A stretch of DNA of 64,000 nt from NCBI RefSeq assembly GCF_003173035.1, contig NZ_QGLE01000008.1, positions 62,001 through 126,000 of the forward strand, written 5' to 3'. Under the pieces are notes generated by a model. That model saw nothing but the letters and a program-made list of their open reading frames with translations, was not told where the DNA came from and did not search any database. A program made the translations under genes and the position numbers. Shown here one piece after another: positions 63,415 to 64,000 of the stretch; position 1 is the first letter of the stretch, and each line of letters opens with the position of its first letter. Origin of the DNA: Zavarzinia aquatilis (lineage in GTDB: Bacteria > Pseudomonadota > Alphaproteobacteria > Zavarziniales > Zavarziniaceae).

Positions 63415-64000
63415 ATGTACCGGTTACTCACTTGGGCTGTCGGAGTCCTCGCCCTTGCCACCGTGCTCGGCGCGATCGGCTATGACCTGACGACGGAGAG
63501 AATCGCCCAGGCCCATGCGGCCGTGGCGCCCGCCCCGTCGCGCCCCGCCGGTGAAGTGTCCAACGAAGGCGTGGAACGGCTGGTGGTCATTCCGCTGCAG
63601 CCCGGCAACGACGCCCGCCGCCCGATCCGAAGCAGCGATGGCGGCCCGGGCATCGAGCGGATGCGTGAAGAGATGGGCTCGGCCGTGCGTCTGATCGCCT
63701 TGGCCCCGTCGACGGACAAGGGGCCGGAAGGCGCCGCCTATGTCGATATCCCGCCCGCGGTCGCCCGCAAGCTGGCGGGCGGCCTTGCCCGCATCACCCT
63801 GTGGACCCGGGCCGACCGCAAGCAGCCGTCGGCGGAATTCGGCATGGCCCTGTCGGTCGACGGCAGTTTCCCGGGCTGGCTGCGTTTCCCCACCGGCCCC
63901 GCGACCTATGAAAGCTACAGTTTCGTCGTGCCCGTGCCGGCCAGCGCCGCCGGCAAGCCGCTGCGCGTCCTGATCGCGCCCGATACCAAGGGCGGCAACG
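63415..64000 (+). CDS. Unrecognised membrane-anchored or exported protein (3' end outside window)
   Basis: Open from ATG 63415 to the window end (195 codons) with no stop. Residues 5-24 (LTWAVGVLALATVLGAIGYD) form a signal anchor or signal peptide. The rest is a soluble, probably periplasmic region with beta-rich stretches (ARITLWTRADRK, GMALSVDGSFPGWLRFP, ESYSFVVPVPA) that recall a carbohydrate-binding-like jelly roll; I do not recognise a family. Frame, GC bias and start context support a real gene. Confidence 0.68.
   Translation, partial: MYRLLTWAVGVLALATVLGAIGYDLTTERIAQAHAAVAPAPSRPAGEVSNEGVERLVVIPLQPGNDARRPIRSSDGGPGIERMREEMGSAVRLIALAPSTDKGPEGAAYVDIPPAVARKLAGGLARITLWTRADRKQPSAEFGMALSVDGSFPGWLRFPTGPATYESYSFVVPVPASAAGKPLRVLIAPDTKGGN

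Overview
The window is about 64 kb of high-GC chromosomal DNA with almost no non-coding space and very tight operons full of ATGA, GTGA and TGATG overlaps. An ATP12-type F1-ATPase assembly factor, a DUF1491 protein, a Tad/Cpa pilus locus and a cellulose operon with fused bcsA-bcsB plus bcsD all point to an alphaproteobacterium, probably Rhodospirillales/Acetobacterales-like. The genus cannot be fixed from the sequence alone. I found no rRNA, tRNA, CRISPR array or complete insertion sequence.

Layout. 1-3194 (+): the 3' end of a Tad/Flp pilus operon (tadA/cpaF end, tadB, tadC, tadD, small exported protein). 3225-6771: a response regulator and a soluble hybrid-free histidine kinase on the minus strand, divergent from a second response regulator with an unusual MarR-like winged-helix output. 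6839-14371: a MocR-type regulator divergent from a complete seven-gene Nit1C cluster (nitBCDEFGH). The intergenic region holds two pairs of inverted copies of an ATTGACTGCA-like element, very likely the MocR operators. 14532-24911 (+): a cellulose synthase operon (bcsR/P-like, bcsQ, fused bcsAB, bcsC, bcsD, bcsZ).

24908-39592 (-): a seven-gene, 14.7-kb operon read as PPTase -> one-module NRPS (C-A-PCP-TE) -> UGT-family glycosyltransferase -> MdtA-like adaptor -> two RND pumps -> MFS exporter. It looks like a self-contained system to make, activate, glycosylate and export a small acyl-amino-acid product. My manual reading of the adenylation pocket is the glycine code. This is the best candidate in the window for an undescribed system.

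39841-49093: a NodD-like LysR regulator divergent from a lipid operon (SDR, acyl-CoA dehydrogenase, SDR, a stand-alone IS5-type DUF4096 domain, alpha/beta hydrolase, wax ester synthase/DGAT, acyl-CoA synthetase, zinc-free MDR reductase). 49098-50734: a LysR regulator divergent from wrbA. 50878-54657: DUF1491, a membrane GH17 enzyme, an acyl-CoA ligase. Then comes an array of four stem-loops at exact 31-bp spacing between convergent genes. 54779-59181: a chemoreceptor, then crcB-rluA-ATP12. 59368-63269: propionyl-CoA carboxylase (pccB, pccA) and acylphosphatase. 63415 to the end: an unrecognised membrane-anchored protein cut by the window edge.

The long ORFs that lie opposite the RND, NRPS, cellulose and pcc genes are treated as high-GC shadows.
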